From: Chondrus crispus
Taxonomy: Eukaryota; Rhodophyta; Florideophyceae; Gigartinales; Gigartinaceae
Assembly (NCBI RefSeq): GCF_000350225.1
Contig: NW_005179203.1
Location: 316,443-380,442, forward strand
Direction: 5' to 3'
Length of the DNA: 64,000 bases
Both the position numbers and the translations under genes were made by a program. The notes beneath the pieces were generated by a model. The model was not told where the DNA came from. It saw nothing but the letters and a program-made list of their open reading frames with translations, and made no database searches. Of this stretch, positions 19,923 to 32,238 are shown piece after piece (position 1 is the first letter of the stretch; each line of letters begins with the position of its first letter).

Positions 19923-22078
19923 TTCTTGACCTTCAGGTAACTCGTCGATGGTATCCCTAACCTCTCCATCGGAGAGAACGCCTCATAATTTTCCAAAACT
20001 CGGTGCATTTCCCGGAGGGAAAGAATGCACGTTGGCGCGGCGTGCCCCTTTTCATAGCAATGATAGCACACCAGACCGTGCGTCTTGACGGGATACGGCG
20101 TCCTAGGTCCTCCACGGGCCGGCGGCCTTCCTTGACGTTGCGGCCTTCCCATCCAGCCTGGCCTTCGAAACGTCGTACCCTTGTCTTCCATCGGAATGCG
20201 CGGCGCCGGCGTGTGGCCGCGCCCCCGAAACATCATCACGGGATCCGTGGGCTCTGAAAACGACTCCGTCGTGTATGCAGGCGTCGGTAAAGTTGACGAC
20301 CCGCTGTCCCCGTAGTCCTCGTGTCCGTAGCCCTCCGATGGCTCAATGAACTCGCCTTCGGCTACTAACGCTCCTTCATAGTGATTTTCGCTACTTCCAT
20401 GCGCACCGCGCTCATCTGACGCTGAAATGGACTCGGCTAAATGGACGGCGGCGTGACTTTTGCGACCGGGATAAGAAGCCCTCGGCTTCTTACCCGCCCT
20501 AATTGTCGACGGCGTCTGAATCGTGACCTTCTTGGTCTTCTTGTCCTTAGCGCGGCTCGCCGAGCCATGCGCCTTCGCGTAATTAACTACTCTCAAAAAC
20601 GAAACGTCCCGATTGTCTTGTCGGTATTGAGATACCATCGGCTTGATACTCGAATCGAGTCCTTCAATAAACATCGTCATTTGTTCTTCCATCGAATATA
20701 CGTTTCCACATCGATTTCTTGCGTCCGTCAGACGGATATAAACTTCCATCTCGTCTTCAGACGGTCTTTGCTGAACTTCTCGCAATGCGAGCACAGCTTG
20801 ACGGATCGCCTCGTCGGTTGCGAAACTCCTCAACAACCACTGTACGGCCTCCGGCCAAACGGATATCTTTCTGTGATGGGCCCCGGCCGTCTGAGACACC
20901 GAAGTGTACTGTCTCAAGGCGATGCCGCTTAAAAATTGAGGCAACAGGCGGATCGCTTGCCCCTCGTTCATTTCTTGAGTATCGAACTCCTGAACTAATT
21001 TTGCCAAAAAATCCAACACAAGGACCCCGTCCTCACCTGTGAACGTGTTGTCCTTCTTCACCTTAGGCGGAATATCTCTCCTGATTTTTCGCACGGCGGT
21101 CCGCCGGGAACTTGACAAATATGTCTGCGGGTTCCGCAAGCGGTACGTTCGGTACGAAAGTAACTTCTTGAAGAGGTAGTTGGTCGGATTCAGCTCCTCC
21201 AACTCCTCCCATCGCGGCCCGCGCCGCGTTGCGACATCTTCGGGCTCCGCGTCCTTGTCTCTCCGCGAGGCGGACGAAGTGACTCCGCCTTGTCTGGAGG
21301 AAATTTTCTTGCTTGACGAAATTCCGTTTCCGTCTTCTGAGCGGCGTTCGGAATCGCCCGAATGGTTCGACGAACCGTCGTCACCATCTTCGGAAAGGCC
21401 ATTCGACTCGGCCGTTGAGTCCTGGCCCTCCGGCTCGTCACTACAGTGACTCTTGCTCCGGCGTCGCAGATTCTTCTTCGAAGTCTTCGACTTGGAACTC
21501 CGCTGTACAGCGGCCTTGTCCTTCTTCGATCGACGGTCGCCTTCTCGACCCGTGGGGAGCGGCTCTTGCACGGCGACCTGTTCAAGGTCCTTGAGACTAT
21601 GAGCGGTGTGGTCGAACCGGTCGTCGATACTGCTTCTAAATTTACCTAAGGACTCCAAAGCTTGATTCGCGTCGCGCCTTGCGTCCTTGACCGAAATTTT
21701 TAACGAAGCTAGGACCTCCGGCTCCTGACCGTCGGTCGCCTCACCTCGCTCCTTCTCGATGAGATCCACTCGAGCCGATAGCTCTCCTAAAACGGCGTGG
21801 AACTCGGAGGCTTGCAACTCCAGTTGCTTCCGGACGAGGGCTAATTCAGCCTCGAGATTTTTCGTCATCTCTTGGCGAATTTCCTCGCCCATCTTCTCGA
21901 ACCTGTAGGATAGATTATCCTTGTCGGCGTCAATCCCCGTCGGGGATTCTTGACCTTCGGGATCCGTGGCCGTATTGGCCTGGCTTCGGGTGCGAGGAAC
22001 TCGCGGGATCCTCGACGCCCTTGCCGATCCGACTCTGCTCGCCCCGGGACCGACGTCCCCGGGTGCGCTGGTCGACAT
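19793..22078 (-). CDS. gag: Ty3/gypsy Gag with zinc knuckle
   Basis: ATG at 22078 (MSTSAPGDVG). Residues 50-130 form a coiled coil (LSYRFEKMGEEIRQEMTKNLE...), followed by a basic/serine-rich linker. The capsid-like region begins near residue 310 with LSYRTYRLRNPQTY, a motif also seen in the two other gypsy Gags in this window. Near residue 690 is one CCHC knuckle, CYHCYEKGHAAPTC, with the usual C-x2-C-x4-H-x4-C spacing for RNA packaging. The stop at 19793 lies inside the overlap with pol. No internal stops. Confidence 0.88.
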   Translation of the reverse strand: MSTSAPGDVGPGASRVGSARASRIPRVPRTRSQANTATDPEGQESPTGIDADKDNLSYRFEKMGEEIRQEMTKNLEAELALVRKQLELQASEFHAVLGELSARVDLIEKERGEATDGQEPEVLASLKISVKDARRDANQALESLGKFRSSIDDRFDHTAHSLKDLEQVAVQEPLPTGREGDRRSKKDKAAVQRSSKSKTSKKNLRRRSKSHCSDEPEGQDSTAESNGLSEDGDDGSSNHSGDSERRSEDGNGISSSKKISSRQGGVTSSASRRDKDAEPEDVATRRGPRWEELEELNPTNYLFKKLLSYRTYRLRNPQTYLSSSRRTAVRKIRRDIPPKVKKDNTFTGEDGVLVLDFLAKLVQEFDTQEMNEGQAIRLLPQFLSGIALRQYTSVSQTAGAHHRKISVWPEAVQWLLRSFATDEAIRQAVLALREVQQRPSEDEMEVYIRLTDARNRCGNVYSMEEQMTMFIEGLDSSIKPMVSQYRQDNRDVSFLRVVNYAKAHGSASRAKDKKTKKVTIQTPSTIRAGKKPRASYPGRKSHAAVHLAESISASDERGAHGSSENHYEGALVAEGEFIEPSEGYGHEDYGDSGSSTLPTPAYTTESFSEPTDPVMMFRGRGHTPAPRIPMEDKGTTFRRPGWMGRPQRQGRPPARGGPRTPYPVKTHGLVCYHCYEKGHAAPTCILSLREMHRVLENYEAFSPMERLGIPSTSYLKVKNWFDSQTASTPSASTPRSNQPFRGPTAGPAPSDVRRIPQRQEN

Positions 22079-22230
22079 GGTTCGTTTCAAAAAAAAAGAA
22101 TCTAACTTAACACAAAGAAAAAAATAGAAAACGCTACAGCACCTGAATAAACTTACGTCGCAGAGAAAACTCCTGTAGTTCGTTTCAGAGTACGCAGTTT
22201 CTAGGTCGGGTCTCCTGTACGCAATTCTAG

Positions 22231-22243
22231 GCCGGGAGACAAC
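22231..22243 (-). promoter_or_regulatory. Candidate primer-binding site, truncated gypsy element
   Basis: On the minus strand TTGTCTCCCGGCC follows the presumed LTR end CTACA by four bases. It resembles TGGTCTCCCGACC at 62862-62874, the site in the large gypsy element, with the second G changed to T and one A to G difference. That suggests the same tRNA primer. Confidence 0.5.
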
Positions 22244-22246
22244 TTT

Positions 22247-23150
22247 TGTAGTGCAATGCGCCTGTTAGGCAGAGACCAAGGTTCGACGGTCCAACACAAA
22301 CAACAGCAACAAAAACAACAACTGCCAACGGCACAGCGCTACGGAGTGTTCGAAGCTCCCTGTCCTCTTTAAGCGGGTTTGCGGCCCGCAGTAGCTCGGA
22401 TCCCTGATAGGGAGGGGGCAAAGAGAAGGGCCCAGCCCGGGATCGGTAAATGGTGGTAGAGACTTGTAAAGGCAACTGCTCGACGAGTTGGGAGGGGTGT
22501 TTAGGTAAACCTGGTCCGATGGGTCGTAAATCCAATGCTCGAAGAGCGCCTTGTACACCTTATACCCTTGATAAGGTCTTCGACGGGGACGTCGCAACGT
22601 AGCCCGTCGGGAAAGAAGAAAACGTAGCAGCGCTACACCGTCGTACTGCCCGATGGCAAAGTACCAACAACGGATCGGTCGCAACCAGATTCCGATGGAA
22701 CCAACACTGAGAAAAGCACCACTGGTGCACCAACACAGAAGCCCGATGGCAAATGACGTCACGTTACGGATCGCAATCCTACAAGGTGGGACCAACTCAA
22801 GATTAAGGGTAATTAGGATAGGGAAATAAAAGGAAAAGGAATGGGACCCCCGAGCGCAAAGGACAAAAGTAATCTGTAGTTAAAGGGAATGTCTTGTTAA
22901 AGACGGACTTCAACCAAGGCGATATCAGACTATGGCAACTCGGGTTGGATTAGGAAATAAAGGAAAAAGGAATGGGATCCCCGAGCGCTGAAGGATGCCG
23001 TAGGCTTAGGTAAAAGGGAGCGTCTTGGTAGAGACGGACTTCGACCAAGGCGACATTCAACTCCGGCAACTCGGGTTACCTTTACTGACTTGGTCGTCAG
23101 AGGGCTAAGGTATATATCGCCCCGTCGGAGCCACTACAGTAGCTCTCGGC
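22247..23150 (-). repeat. Candidate 5' LTR of the truncated gypsy element (outer end not fixed)
   Basis: The inner border is placed where the plus strand reads TGTAGTGCAATG, like TGTAGCATAAAC at the inner LTR border of the large element. A TATA-like GATATATACC lies on the minus strand near 23110-23120, upstream of gag in the right orientation. With no second LTR, the outer limit (about 23150-23300) cannot be set. Confidence 0.4.
22815..23080. repeat. Two tandem units of about 131 bp inside the LTR region
   Basis: AAATAAA(A)GGAAAA...GGAATGGGA(C/T)CCCCGAGCGC near 22822 recurs near 22953. In both, it is followed by TCTTG(T/G)TA(A/G)AGACGGACTTC(A/G)ACCAAGGCGA and GGCAACTCGGGTT. Confidence 0.75.
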
Positions 23151-23314
23151 GCTAGATCCTAGATCTAATCTAATGTTAAATAACTAATATGCAACTAATT
23201 AAAATTAATGATTAAAATAATAAAGTGAAATGATTTCCACTTTTGCTTGTCATACCCCATCGTTTTCGTTTCTTTTCACCCCCCTTCTCAGGTGCGTATT
23301 GCACTACACCCCAT

Positions 23315-23730
23315 GCAAATAGCCAAATCAAGTACATGAAGAAAGCCCATGCAAGGCCATGTACATGGCCAATGCAAGCCTATGCAGATGGCCAACGCAA
23401 ACCCGTGCAAAAATCCCTTCCAAGCCCATGCACATTCCCAATGCGATCCCAAGCAAAATACCATGCAAGCCCATACAGGTGTCCAATGCAAGCCCATGGA
23501 AAATCCCATGCAAGCCCATGCAGATTCCTAATGCAATCCCATGCACATGGCCAATGCAAGCCCATGAAGGCCCATGCAAATTACCAATGCAAGCCCATGA
23601 ACCAGGCCATGCACGTCCACGCAATCATGGCGCATTTCTCCGCATAGGAAACACTTAGGAAATTCTGCTCGTGCAAGTATGGGCAAATCGCCATGCATGC
23701 ATTGGTTTAGCATGGGCTTCGCATGGGAAA
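23315..23730. repeat. Degenerate short tandem repeat (CCCATGCAAG type)
   Basis: About twenty imperfect copies of a roughly 20-bp unit built from CCATGCAAGCCCATG and CCAATGC. Frames on both strands are open and give monotonous Cys/Met/Gly/Leu or Lys/Pro peptides, an effect of the repeat and not evidence of a gene. Confidence 0.8.
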
Positions 23731-23739
23731 GTTCAGACT

Positions 23740-26600
23740 ATCAGAAAACAGACGTACCTTGAAGATAACGCGACCTTCAGTCGGTACTGCTTGCGCGTGC
23801 TTACTTCGAATGATCGCGTTATCGCTTTGTTTCCCTGCTTTAGGTACTGACAACTCGCGCCACGCGAAGGCGGATAACGATTGCTAATCTACCCTTACGG
23901 GTGAGGTTTAATCGTTCGAGTAATCAGGCACTGTAAGCTTTTCTCGACCGGCTTCCATTCAGAGTCATTAGGTATAAAGTGTAATCTTGTTTCTTCAACA
24001 CTATTCACAGTGTTGAGGACAGAGTGTCTACTGTACAATGGTGTAATGTGAGATGGTCTAACAGCATGTTGTCTCATTTAAACGGCTATGGCTCCTGAGC
24101 CAATTTTCTCATCGCACAATCAAGTTTCTAACTGAGAAATACAGGTTGGGACGTTTCGGAAAGTGCAAAAAGAAGGATGCGAGACCTCTGTCGTCCCCTT
24201 TTGGATAATCTCGACGCTCTGACTTGTATGGAGGCCGGTAGTGCAGAAACGTTGAAGCTAGAGCTCCTTCCTTCCATGACAAGCAACAATACTAAACTCA
24301 CGAGGTACTTCTATAGATAACTACAGCCGCGAAAGGAGGCAAAGGAAGGAAACGAGGGCATGCGTTAATAGAAGAAGAGCGTCAGGGCCCACAGAGTGAC
24401 AGCATTGGAGAGCTTTGTTGCAATTGCAAGCACATTAAGTTGTGCGGCAGAATGATTCCAAAACTGTATAGTTGTGACAAATCCTGATCCCGACATCGTA
24501 GGCGAGTGGGTAGAAGGACAAGTGGTTGCAGTTGATAGGGTCCTACTCTACAAACACGGTGGGGGAGCACAAATGCCCGGAGACTGCTTGTCTCCTAAAT
24601 GGAAGTCTTTGTTGGTCTGTCAGGTTACTACCTTCCTTTTTTCCCTCTCCTAACCTAGGGTCAACTATCAACTATATATAGAGTCTCTGGACTCTCTCCC
24701 TCCGCGCTCAGGTCAGCCTGCGGGCATCGTGCTTCTACCGTCAAGCACGGTTATGCTCACTTCGAGCTTTTAGCATTTAATTACCCTTCCTGGTAATAAA
24801 TATAGAACTGCGCTTGTATTCCTCCTGAATGCAAGCGCCTTCTCCAATACACATTATCAATCATCGATCCATACATGCATTCCTTCCGAATGCAAGTACC
24901 CCGATGAGTACAGTCAGATTCTAGTGCAACTTACACGTCTGATCACGAGCTGTTCTTTACTGTGTGCGTCTCACGCCTCTTGACATCCCGTGGCTGTAAT
25001 GAATATGTACAGCTCGAAAGGTGTTCATTCACAATAGTACGGTATGCTTCACCGAACCAAAAAAAATCAGGCTTCCGCTTTGTTTGTATTCCCCTCCACC
25101 AGTCAAGCTTTCGGCAATCACCTTAGCAAGCATTGCAGATTGTTGTTCTTTACCAGGCTTGAAAACTACGGAATCATGCCACGGCCACTTGTCTCATGCT
25201 GTGCAGAGTTGTCTCGGAGCGGTTCCTATAATTAAACATTGGCATTAACAAGACAATACTGGAGCACGTACGGTAGAGACAGCAAATTCGTTTCCATGTG
25301 TCGCTATCTCCACATTGCATTGAAACTGTTTCTGTGAAAGTGGGGCTGCAGTCCGCAACCCAATCTTTACGTCAGCACGTCACCCCCAATCTCTGTCCCG
25401 CAAGCGCGGTATCTTCATTGGCGCGCGTGAGCATGCGTAATGGATTGTCTGGGTGTACGGACGCGCGCGCGGTAGGCAAGGAAAAGGGCACGACCTCAGA
25501 AAGTTGCTGAGATCGATTCCCCCAAGCTGGAGCTCAGCTCAGGATTTTATGTTCAACTCGGGCCCCGACCGGACCCTGACTTGGACCGAACCCTAGCCCT
25601 ATGTTGGCGGGCCGGTCGTGGGTTGCTCTCCTCGCTAGCGCTAGGTAGACAAACTGATTGCAGGGTAACCCTTACTAATTTTTCCAAGAACTCGGGTGTC
25701 GCAACAATCCGGGGCAGCTATGACGGCACGGCCGGCTTTGCACAAGTCTGCCACAGCCCGGCTGCGAGCCATATCATTCTGGTAAGAAGACTGTGATGCC
25801 AAGAGCCGATGACCCCCTACTCCCGAGAGTGGGGGCCGGCGGTGACTTTATTTTAGTGCGTGGACAGTGTGCCTTATTGGCCTTATTAGTTTGTTTTATT
25901 GCTGTGCTCTGTCCTAAGTTTCTCTGGATGGAACCACAAAGACCGTCCGATGCACCCCTCGTCGTCATTCGACTGACCCCACGCGCAGCGAGAGGTGCAG
26001 AGGCAGGGCGAGCTACACTGCTGCCCTGGCGCTTGCCATGAAGCGCATGTCTACGATCGGGTGAAGACCTGATGGTTTAGGGAGAAAGTTGCTCCTTATA
26101 CGGCGCCTCTCACCTGCGTAGCCCGGTCTCTTGTTTGAGAAATGGCTTGCATGGGACGGCACGGGTGCGGTTAGGCTGTGGGGTGGAAAGTCGGTGTGCG
26201 GGAATGAGGAATTATTGGCTCTGCGCCCAGCCATTTCTCCCAAAGGGCTGTCGTTGTGGTTGGCATGTGTGCAAACTGCCTCACTCTCGTTTTAGATCCC
26301 GTGTTATCAGGATAGCCTTCAAGGAGAATGAATATCTGAAGGGGTCAAGGGGTTGCGCACAACCGAAATCATCGTCCGAGATCGCTCGCTGCTACGAGCG
26401 ATAACAATGGTCGTATTACTATTTACTTTACTTTTCCGTGGGATTTCTCTGCACCTCATGTGATATCACATGACTCAAATCCTAACAGATCGCCTCCTCA
26501 CTTCTCTGTGCCGTACCTTCGCAAGTCCTCTAGCCTCCAACCTCGCATCAACAGCTCGGCAAATACCATCAAAGATCTCTGACGACGAGTTTCCTTTATC
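23740..26600. other. Unassigned interval
   Basis: No frame with a recognisable domain. Scattered TATA-like strings (for example CTATATATAG near 24670) and short frames under 90 codons only. The interval 25500-25640 is rich in GACC/GGCC words. It may be decayed repeats; I cannot place it. Confidence 0.4.
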
Positions 26601-26601
26601 A

Positions 26602-26937
26602 TCACATTGCCCCAACTGTTGTCGGCATCACCTCCGGTGTTGGCGCCGGGGGTGTTGGCGCCGGGCTCCTTCTCACTCGGCGGCCGCACTTCCAGCCCGG
26701 TCGGATGGCCGAGTTGCGAATTTTAGATATCCTGCAGCGGCGAGGGATACATCCCGGCATGCGCATGCACTCCCGCCGCGCGTTACCGCGCGCCCCCATC
26801 CCGAGTCGGCATGTGTTGGAGCACCTCACCTTCCTACCCATTCGCACAGTACTATCAACCTTGTCGGGGCTGTTGATCGTCGCGGCATGGGCCACGACAA
26901 GAAGCACCAGAAGGACAATGAAGATGAGCTTGGACAT
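26602..26937 (-). CDS. Small secreted six-cysteine basic peptide, paralog A
   Basis: ATG at 26937 gives a 111-residue protein with a textbook signal peptide (MSKLIFIVLLVLLVVAHA, cut likely after AHA). The mature part is strongly basic with six cysteines spaced C-x3-C-x13-C-x5-C-x4-C-x15-C, including RLGMGARGNARREC and MPGC. It is followed by a Pro/Thr-rich tail (SPAPTPPAPTPE). The frame stays open 35 codons upstream of this Met, but the signal peptide argues for the inner start. The paralog at 31923-32238 shares the cysteine frame. Three disulphides and high charge suggest an extracellular matrix, defence or signalling peptide; no known family was recognised. Confidence 0.65.
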   Translation of the reverse strand: MSKLIFIVLLVLLVVAHAATINSPDKVDSTVRMGRKVRCSNTCRLGMGARGNARRECMRMPGCIPRRCRISKIRNSAIRPGWKCGRRVRRSPAPTPPAPTPEVMPTTVGAM

Positions 26938-27042
26938 TGCGGTTTTGATGGCAAGAAAGAAGATGGGAAGAAGCGATACGGGCGTGGCTAGAAGAGGGAG
27001 GGGGGCTGTGCGGAAGGAGCATTTAAGTAACCATTTTTTCAC

Positions 27043-30000
27043 TCGAGAGCGTTCTAGAGAATGTGGTTACTTTTCTTGCCCTAGACTCGCACAGCAAAAG
27101 TAGTGCGTAGACGGACCTCCGAATGGCAGGAATTATCCAGGTACTTGAAACATTGTCGCTGTATGCAGGCGAGAATACTGTACAGAGAAGCACCTGTGTC
27201 AAGTGTCGAGTGGTGCAACTACTTAGACGCGGTCAGTTGCCCAGAAAACTCGGCGGCGACAGCTTCCTGGTCGCAAGTGCCCTGACCGAGCATGGAGTCT
27301 GCCCACGGCAAGATTATGCGTCTGCTCTCGCGAAATTTCCTTCACTAGCTTCAACCGGTGTTACGGATGTTCGGCTAACAGGTGTTCTGTGCCATTTTGC
27401 GAACATGGCGTAAGCCACTGTGTGCGCTGCTGTAAACATCACGGATACGAGAGCTCGCACAATCAGTTCTGCTGTTACGTATAATTGCAGGGAGATGAAG
27501 TAGCTTCAGGGACTTCGAAGGATTCACGGGTCATTTCGGGCATTGCAATATGCCCGTAAGGGTAGTAGAAACATTTATAGCTGTGGAATAAAAACGGAGC
27601 TTGGAAGATGTTTCTGCTTGTAGCGCGAGTGGAAAATTCTCGTCCAAGGACGCTTGTGGTGCTTATGAAAAATATGAGGATTGCACGTCATCAATCTTCA
27701 CATTTAAGAAATTCCCCCATACCGCAATCTACAAATCTGTTTATTTAGTGGTGAAGATATCGCTCAAGTGGTTGCGGGAGCCATTCCCGATGAGGATCAG
27801 ATGGCATTCACGTGAGATTCAACTGTGACATGATAGCATGATGTTTGCCCGAATGGTTATTTGCCCTGGACATTATCCATATGAAAGCAGAACATTTGTG
27901 GAGATACAGCTCTCCTGTGAATAGTGTGCTGCCCATACAATTTCGAGACCTCTAAATGGAGAAACACACTTCAATTCCTTACACGTTATATAGTCAATGT
28001 CATTGCTCTCTTCCATCCGGAATTCATTTTACTTTACCCTTGCAGAATGAGGCTCTGCTTACCTTTTCCTATTTCTTGTTTTGTGGAACAGGGCTCTTCG
28101 TTTCCCTTTTAAAGACAAGACGATGAACCTTTCGATCGTAACTGTGAATGAAATAAATGCAGTGCTGTATGGCTTTTTAGTTTTGTTCTCTTTCTTTTTC
28201 GTATACTGTACTCACTGTCCGAATATTTGTGGAGGAGAAATAACAATGATCTAGCTAGAGGCTGGTTCATTTTCCAACTTCTTTATTTAGGCAGTTTTAA
28301 TGAAAAGCAAAACAAATAACAATTCTCCGTGTTCCAAGAAGGTTGAAATGGGCATGTTCCCCCCCGCCCCCGCCCCCCCTCCCACGGTTGATGTGGATGA
28401 GACTCTTAATCAGAACAAGCAGCTTCCCAAATTGGAACTGGAAGTGTACTTCAGAGACATTCAAGTCTGGAAGCTGATCGCTTCCGTTATAAATCCGTGT
28501 AGAAATTGTTACGAGCTTCATATCTTGAACAAAGTTTGGAGTACAGAGACGGCACTTGCTCCAAGGCAGGTACGTGTACTTGATTTCCTAGCAGGTCCAA
28601 GCCAAGCCAGAGCGATTTACGTGGTTCCTTTGTTCAGCGCCGAATGCATCTTCTTTTGCTTTTTAACCTTTAAATATCTTCATGCCCTGCTTCGCAATGT
28701 GGGTTACTTTCACATGGCGTACAGTACACTCCCAAACAAAGGCGAGAAAGATATTCAGGTTGCTCCATGATACCATTTGACAACAATTGAAACATCTTTA
28801 ATTTTGTCTGTGACAGACGTAGATTTCTTCAATTGAACTGTACCGTAGTCTGCTTTACAATACAAGGACAGCTTACATTGGTTTCTATCTTGGGGAATGT
28901 AAATGGTTTTCTGCAATCGAGTGCTTTCTATTGATGCAACAGAAGATTGTGGACTTGCATTTGTCTTACGCACAGGAATCAAAAATTGAAGATGAGGAGG
29001 CCGCAGTATACATTTCTGACCTCCAAAAAAGTGACAAACGACCGACTTTCAATCAAGGCGAGAGATTTAACAGTTATCGTTGCCCGCAGGTTTTTGATAT
29101 TATTGAAGGCTGGAGAAGGAAAATTATAAGAACGAGGAAAGAAGAGGCATAGTTAAAATTTTTCGCATTATACCGTACAGAGTGCGAAAGGCAAAGCAAT
29201 TATTGGTGAAGGAAAACAATTTACTCGTCTCCATTATTGGAGAAACGCATGCAACAGCAACCGCTGCACGGCTTAATGCGTATAAGTGGAGGGAGTAAGG
29301 TTGATATGCGCCAATGCAGGCCACGTACAGTCGTGGTCGTATTGCGTTGCCAACTGATGCTGTAAATGATTTTCTGTGCACTTATCTTCCTTTCGCGAGC
29401 TGGGGTGACAGTTGGATGGACGCCTATAGTTGGCTCCGTATTTCCGTGTGGCTGACGGTGAGGGTTGGCGTGTACAATAAATTATGTGCTGTCTGCATAA
29501 AGCTGGCCAGCCAAATGAATTATTAGCACACTAGCTGAACGCGCAACCAGGAATGCGCTGCTGTCCAAAACGACTGTAAACCGTGTCACACAGTGTCATC
29601 CGTAGTGATGATCATGTTGAGCTGCAAACAAAGCACATAGACTTGCGTGCACTGCCGTGCGAACTGTGCGGTGCTAACTATAAGCTTTCAAGAGCTTGTC
29701 CGACCTTGCCCTTACTCTGCGAGATGCTCTACGTTACAGTGTAGTACAGTACATGCAAATGGGGAGATGTTTGAACAAGAGTGGGAATTCAAAAGATGCT
29801 GGGGTTTAATTGGGAAGACACGCCCAGATCGGGGTGGATGGAGCAGTAATACAGTGCTCCATGGTTTGGTTTGTGGCACACGGCGATGTTCGCGTGTGCC
29901 GAAAATGAAAATAGAAACGTGGACGACAGCGACGTAGAGAGCAATGACGGAATGCATGAGAAACGAATTGCAATGGGAGGCGTCTGTCAAACGTAGAACC

Positions 30001-31815
30001 GAAGAGCAGTACCCTTGGGTACAGTATCAGGACCACGAAGAGAGGTTTGGTACAATACATGACAGTAACAGTGATGGCCATGGGTGGGTGTCTTCTATGT
30101 GTGACCAAACGTGGCAGGCAGTGTGAACTGTGGTGTTTGTTGTAAGTTGACATGTCAACTTTACTGTACTGCACCCGCACGGACAATTATCAGGGCCTGC
30201 AAGAGCGCATAAAGAAAGAAAGGAGTGGGAATGGGGTTGTCACGCAAGACATGTAGGGGTTGTCGCCAAACCTGTTAATGTCACCGCTGTCACGGCGCGT
30301 ATGTCCCCGTCAGCCGGTAGACAAGCACATGTGAAGCAGAAACCCCCTCATCGCATATTTTTTCTGTATGACGAGGGTAAGTCGGAGACCTACCGCTGCG
30401 GTGTGTAAAGATGCACACCACGGTATACCCTGGGGTGCGGCGGAGTGTGTAGCGATGTCTGCTGCTGCGGATACGCGGCGCAGTGCGGGCCAAAGTGTAG
30501 GTTTTACATCCACGGGCTTCGGCACGAGGACAGCACCGACAGACAGCACCTGCGCTGTGAGGACAGCAGCGGGGCAGACAGTTGAGGAGTGCTGTCTGGC
30601 AACGCCGCTCACGTCATGGAGTGCGCGCTTACCGTCGCCCGTCCATCGCCTCTGACCGGACCCTGCACGCACCAATCATCGCTCAACTTTTGTTGCACGG
30701 CGCCTTCTTTAGTGGTTCGGAAATTGTTATGATAGATTGGAAAGTATGACTTACTTTTTTGGGAAACTTGCGGTTGTTGAAAGCGGCTCTAGATGATGGC
30801 TCACTCGGGGTTGAAGGTGGCGGCGCCTGTGTTTAGCAGGTGGTTGTGCCACCCCCTTCGTGCAGGTGACGTCACCTGTCAACAGTTGACGCCGGTGTCT
30901 GACTTTGACTTTGTGACGCATCAAAATTTCCTCAGAATACACTTTCCATCCCTCCGCTTTTAGCCGCGCCCGATTGCGCCCGTGGTACTACAACCCCGCT
31001 TCAGGCTTGCCTTCGCACTGCTACGCTCGTCAGTGCTACGCTCGTCAGTGCTCCGAGCCTCACACCGAGTCGCCAGTGACGACCCACGTTCTCCTCACCG
31101 AGCCGACTGATGTCAGTCAACACACGCGCCCTATCGTTCTCTCTCGTCAATCACTCCCTCCCTCGTCTCCCTCGTTCTGAGCTCTTCGCCGAACACAGAC
31201 ACGCCCCCGAAACCGCCCTTGTGCACTTCTCGTCACGAAAACCAGCATCCCGCCCGAGCCCAGCCCTTCGTCTGTATCGCCGATCCACCTACGTATCACC
31301 CCGCGTGCTTCACTCAACAGCGTGCCGCCCCACTCCTGGCACCCTTGCAATGCCGCCCTTGCAATGCCGCCCACCTGTTTCTTCGTGCCACGACACCTCC
31401 GTCAACCCCCCATCTACGATTGCAGTTCTCGCCCTCGCATAACACATCCGCACCCAGGTTTTGCACGATGCCGCACTACCTCGGCGGAGAAATCAAGTTT
31501 CTCGTCCTCGAATTCTTGTGCTCCACGTTAACAGAACCCCAATTTGGCATCTCCTTGTTTTCACCTCCGTAGATTGATTCCCGCTGCGATCTTCCCAGCG
31601 CACCCGCAATCATTCACACCGAACCGTGCAGGGTTACAGCTTAACGGCCTCACCTGCTTCTTACGTGCTGCGCAGATGCCCACCTTCCGTCACCGGCGAC
31701 GTCATCTGACGCCCCAGCATACCAGAGGTTGACACCCATCTGATTTCCCTGCTCCTCCTTGACATGTCATGTCCTGTCGTGGCGCAGCCCCCAGCTGCTC
31801 TTCTTGGGTTGCTCA
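27043..31815. other. Unassigned interval
   Basis: No recognisable domain on either strand. The longest frame (28300-28770, plus) has a Pro-rich start and a hydrophobic end but no motif. Frames at 28931-29152 and 29647-29937 are equally featureless. 31000-31560 is C-rich with overlapping open plus frames, a composition effect. Confidence 0.4.
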
Positions 31816-31819
31816 TCAG

Positions 31820-31827
31820 TATATAAA
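31820..31827 (+). promoter_or_regulatory. TATA box of peptide paralog B
   Basis: TATATAAA lies 103 bases upstream of the ATG at 31923, followed by a pyrimidine-rich leader of about 70 bases and CAAAAA directly before the start. The spacing is normal for a TATA-driven eukaryotic gene. Confidence 0.6.
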
Positions 31828-31922
31828 CATCCGCGACATCCACCCTGGACTACCCTTTCCCTGTAACCCACTTCTCATCTCACTCGCAACCACCTCAACT
31901 TGCATCACACCAGCCTCAAAAA

Positions 31923-32238
31923 ATGACTTGCTCGCTGTTTCTTTTCGCTCTGCTCGCCCTCATCGTTCTTGCCTCTGCCGTCCCGGACTGACATCAACAC
32001 CGTCGAGCGCATGGGGCGCTGCCCAAACAGGTGCCGTCTCGGCCCCGGTGCCCGCTTCAACGCCCGCCGCGAGTGTATAGTGATTCCAGGATGCCGACCC
32101 CGTCGCTGCCGCAGGCGCAGCATGACTGGCATGCGCAGGATGAAGAAGGGATGGTCATGCTCCCGCAGGCGCAGGCTGGTCGTCATTCCCACTACGCCGG
32201 AGCCTTCCATGGAGCCGATGGGGGAGACTACAGAATAG
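31923..32238 (+). pseudogene. Small secreted six-cysteine basic peptide, paralog B, frameshifted
   Basis: ATG 31923 opens a signal peptide (MTCSLFLFALLALIVLASA) that runs into TGA just after it. The mature part continues in another frame from about 31969 with six cysteines, C-x3-C-x13-C-x5-C-x4-C-x16-C. It shares RLGPGARFNARREC and IPGC with paralog A, and the tail is rich in Pro, Glu and Thr. One base difference near 31980-31990 separates the two frames. This is either a disabled copy, a tiny intron or a sequence error. TATA box and leader look intact, so transcription is plausible. Confidence 0.6.

Noticed and set aside
23288..23713. Cys/Met-rich frames on both strands as a gene family
   Set aside because: They arise from the degenerate CCCATGCAAG repeat; all frames are open and no motif stands out.
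28300..28770. 156-codon plus-strand frame
   Set aside because: AT-rich, no motif, poor complexity at the start; insufficient support.
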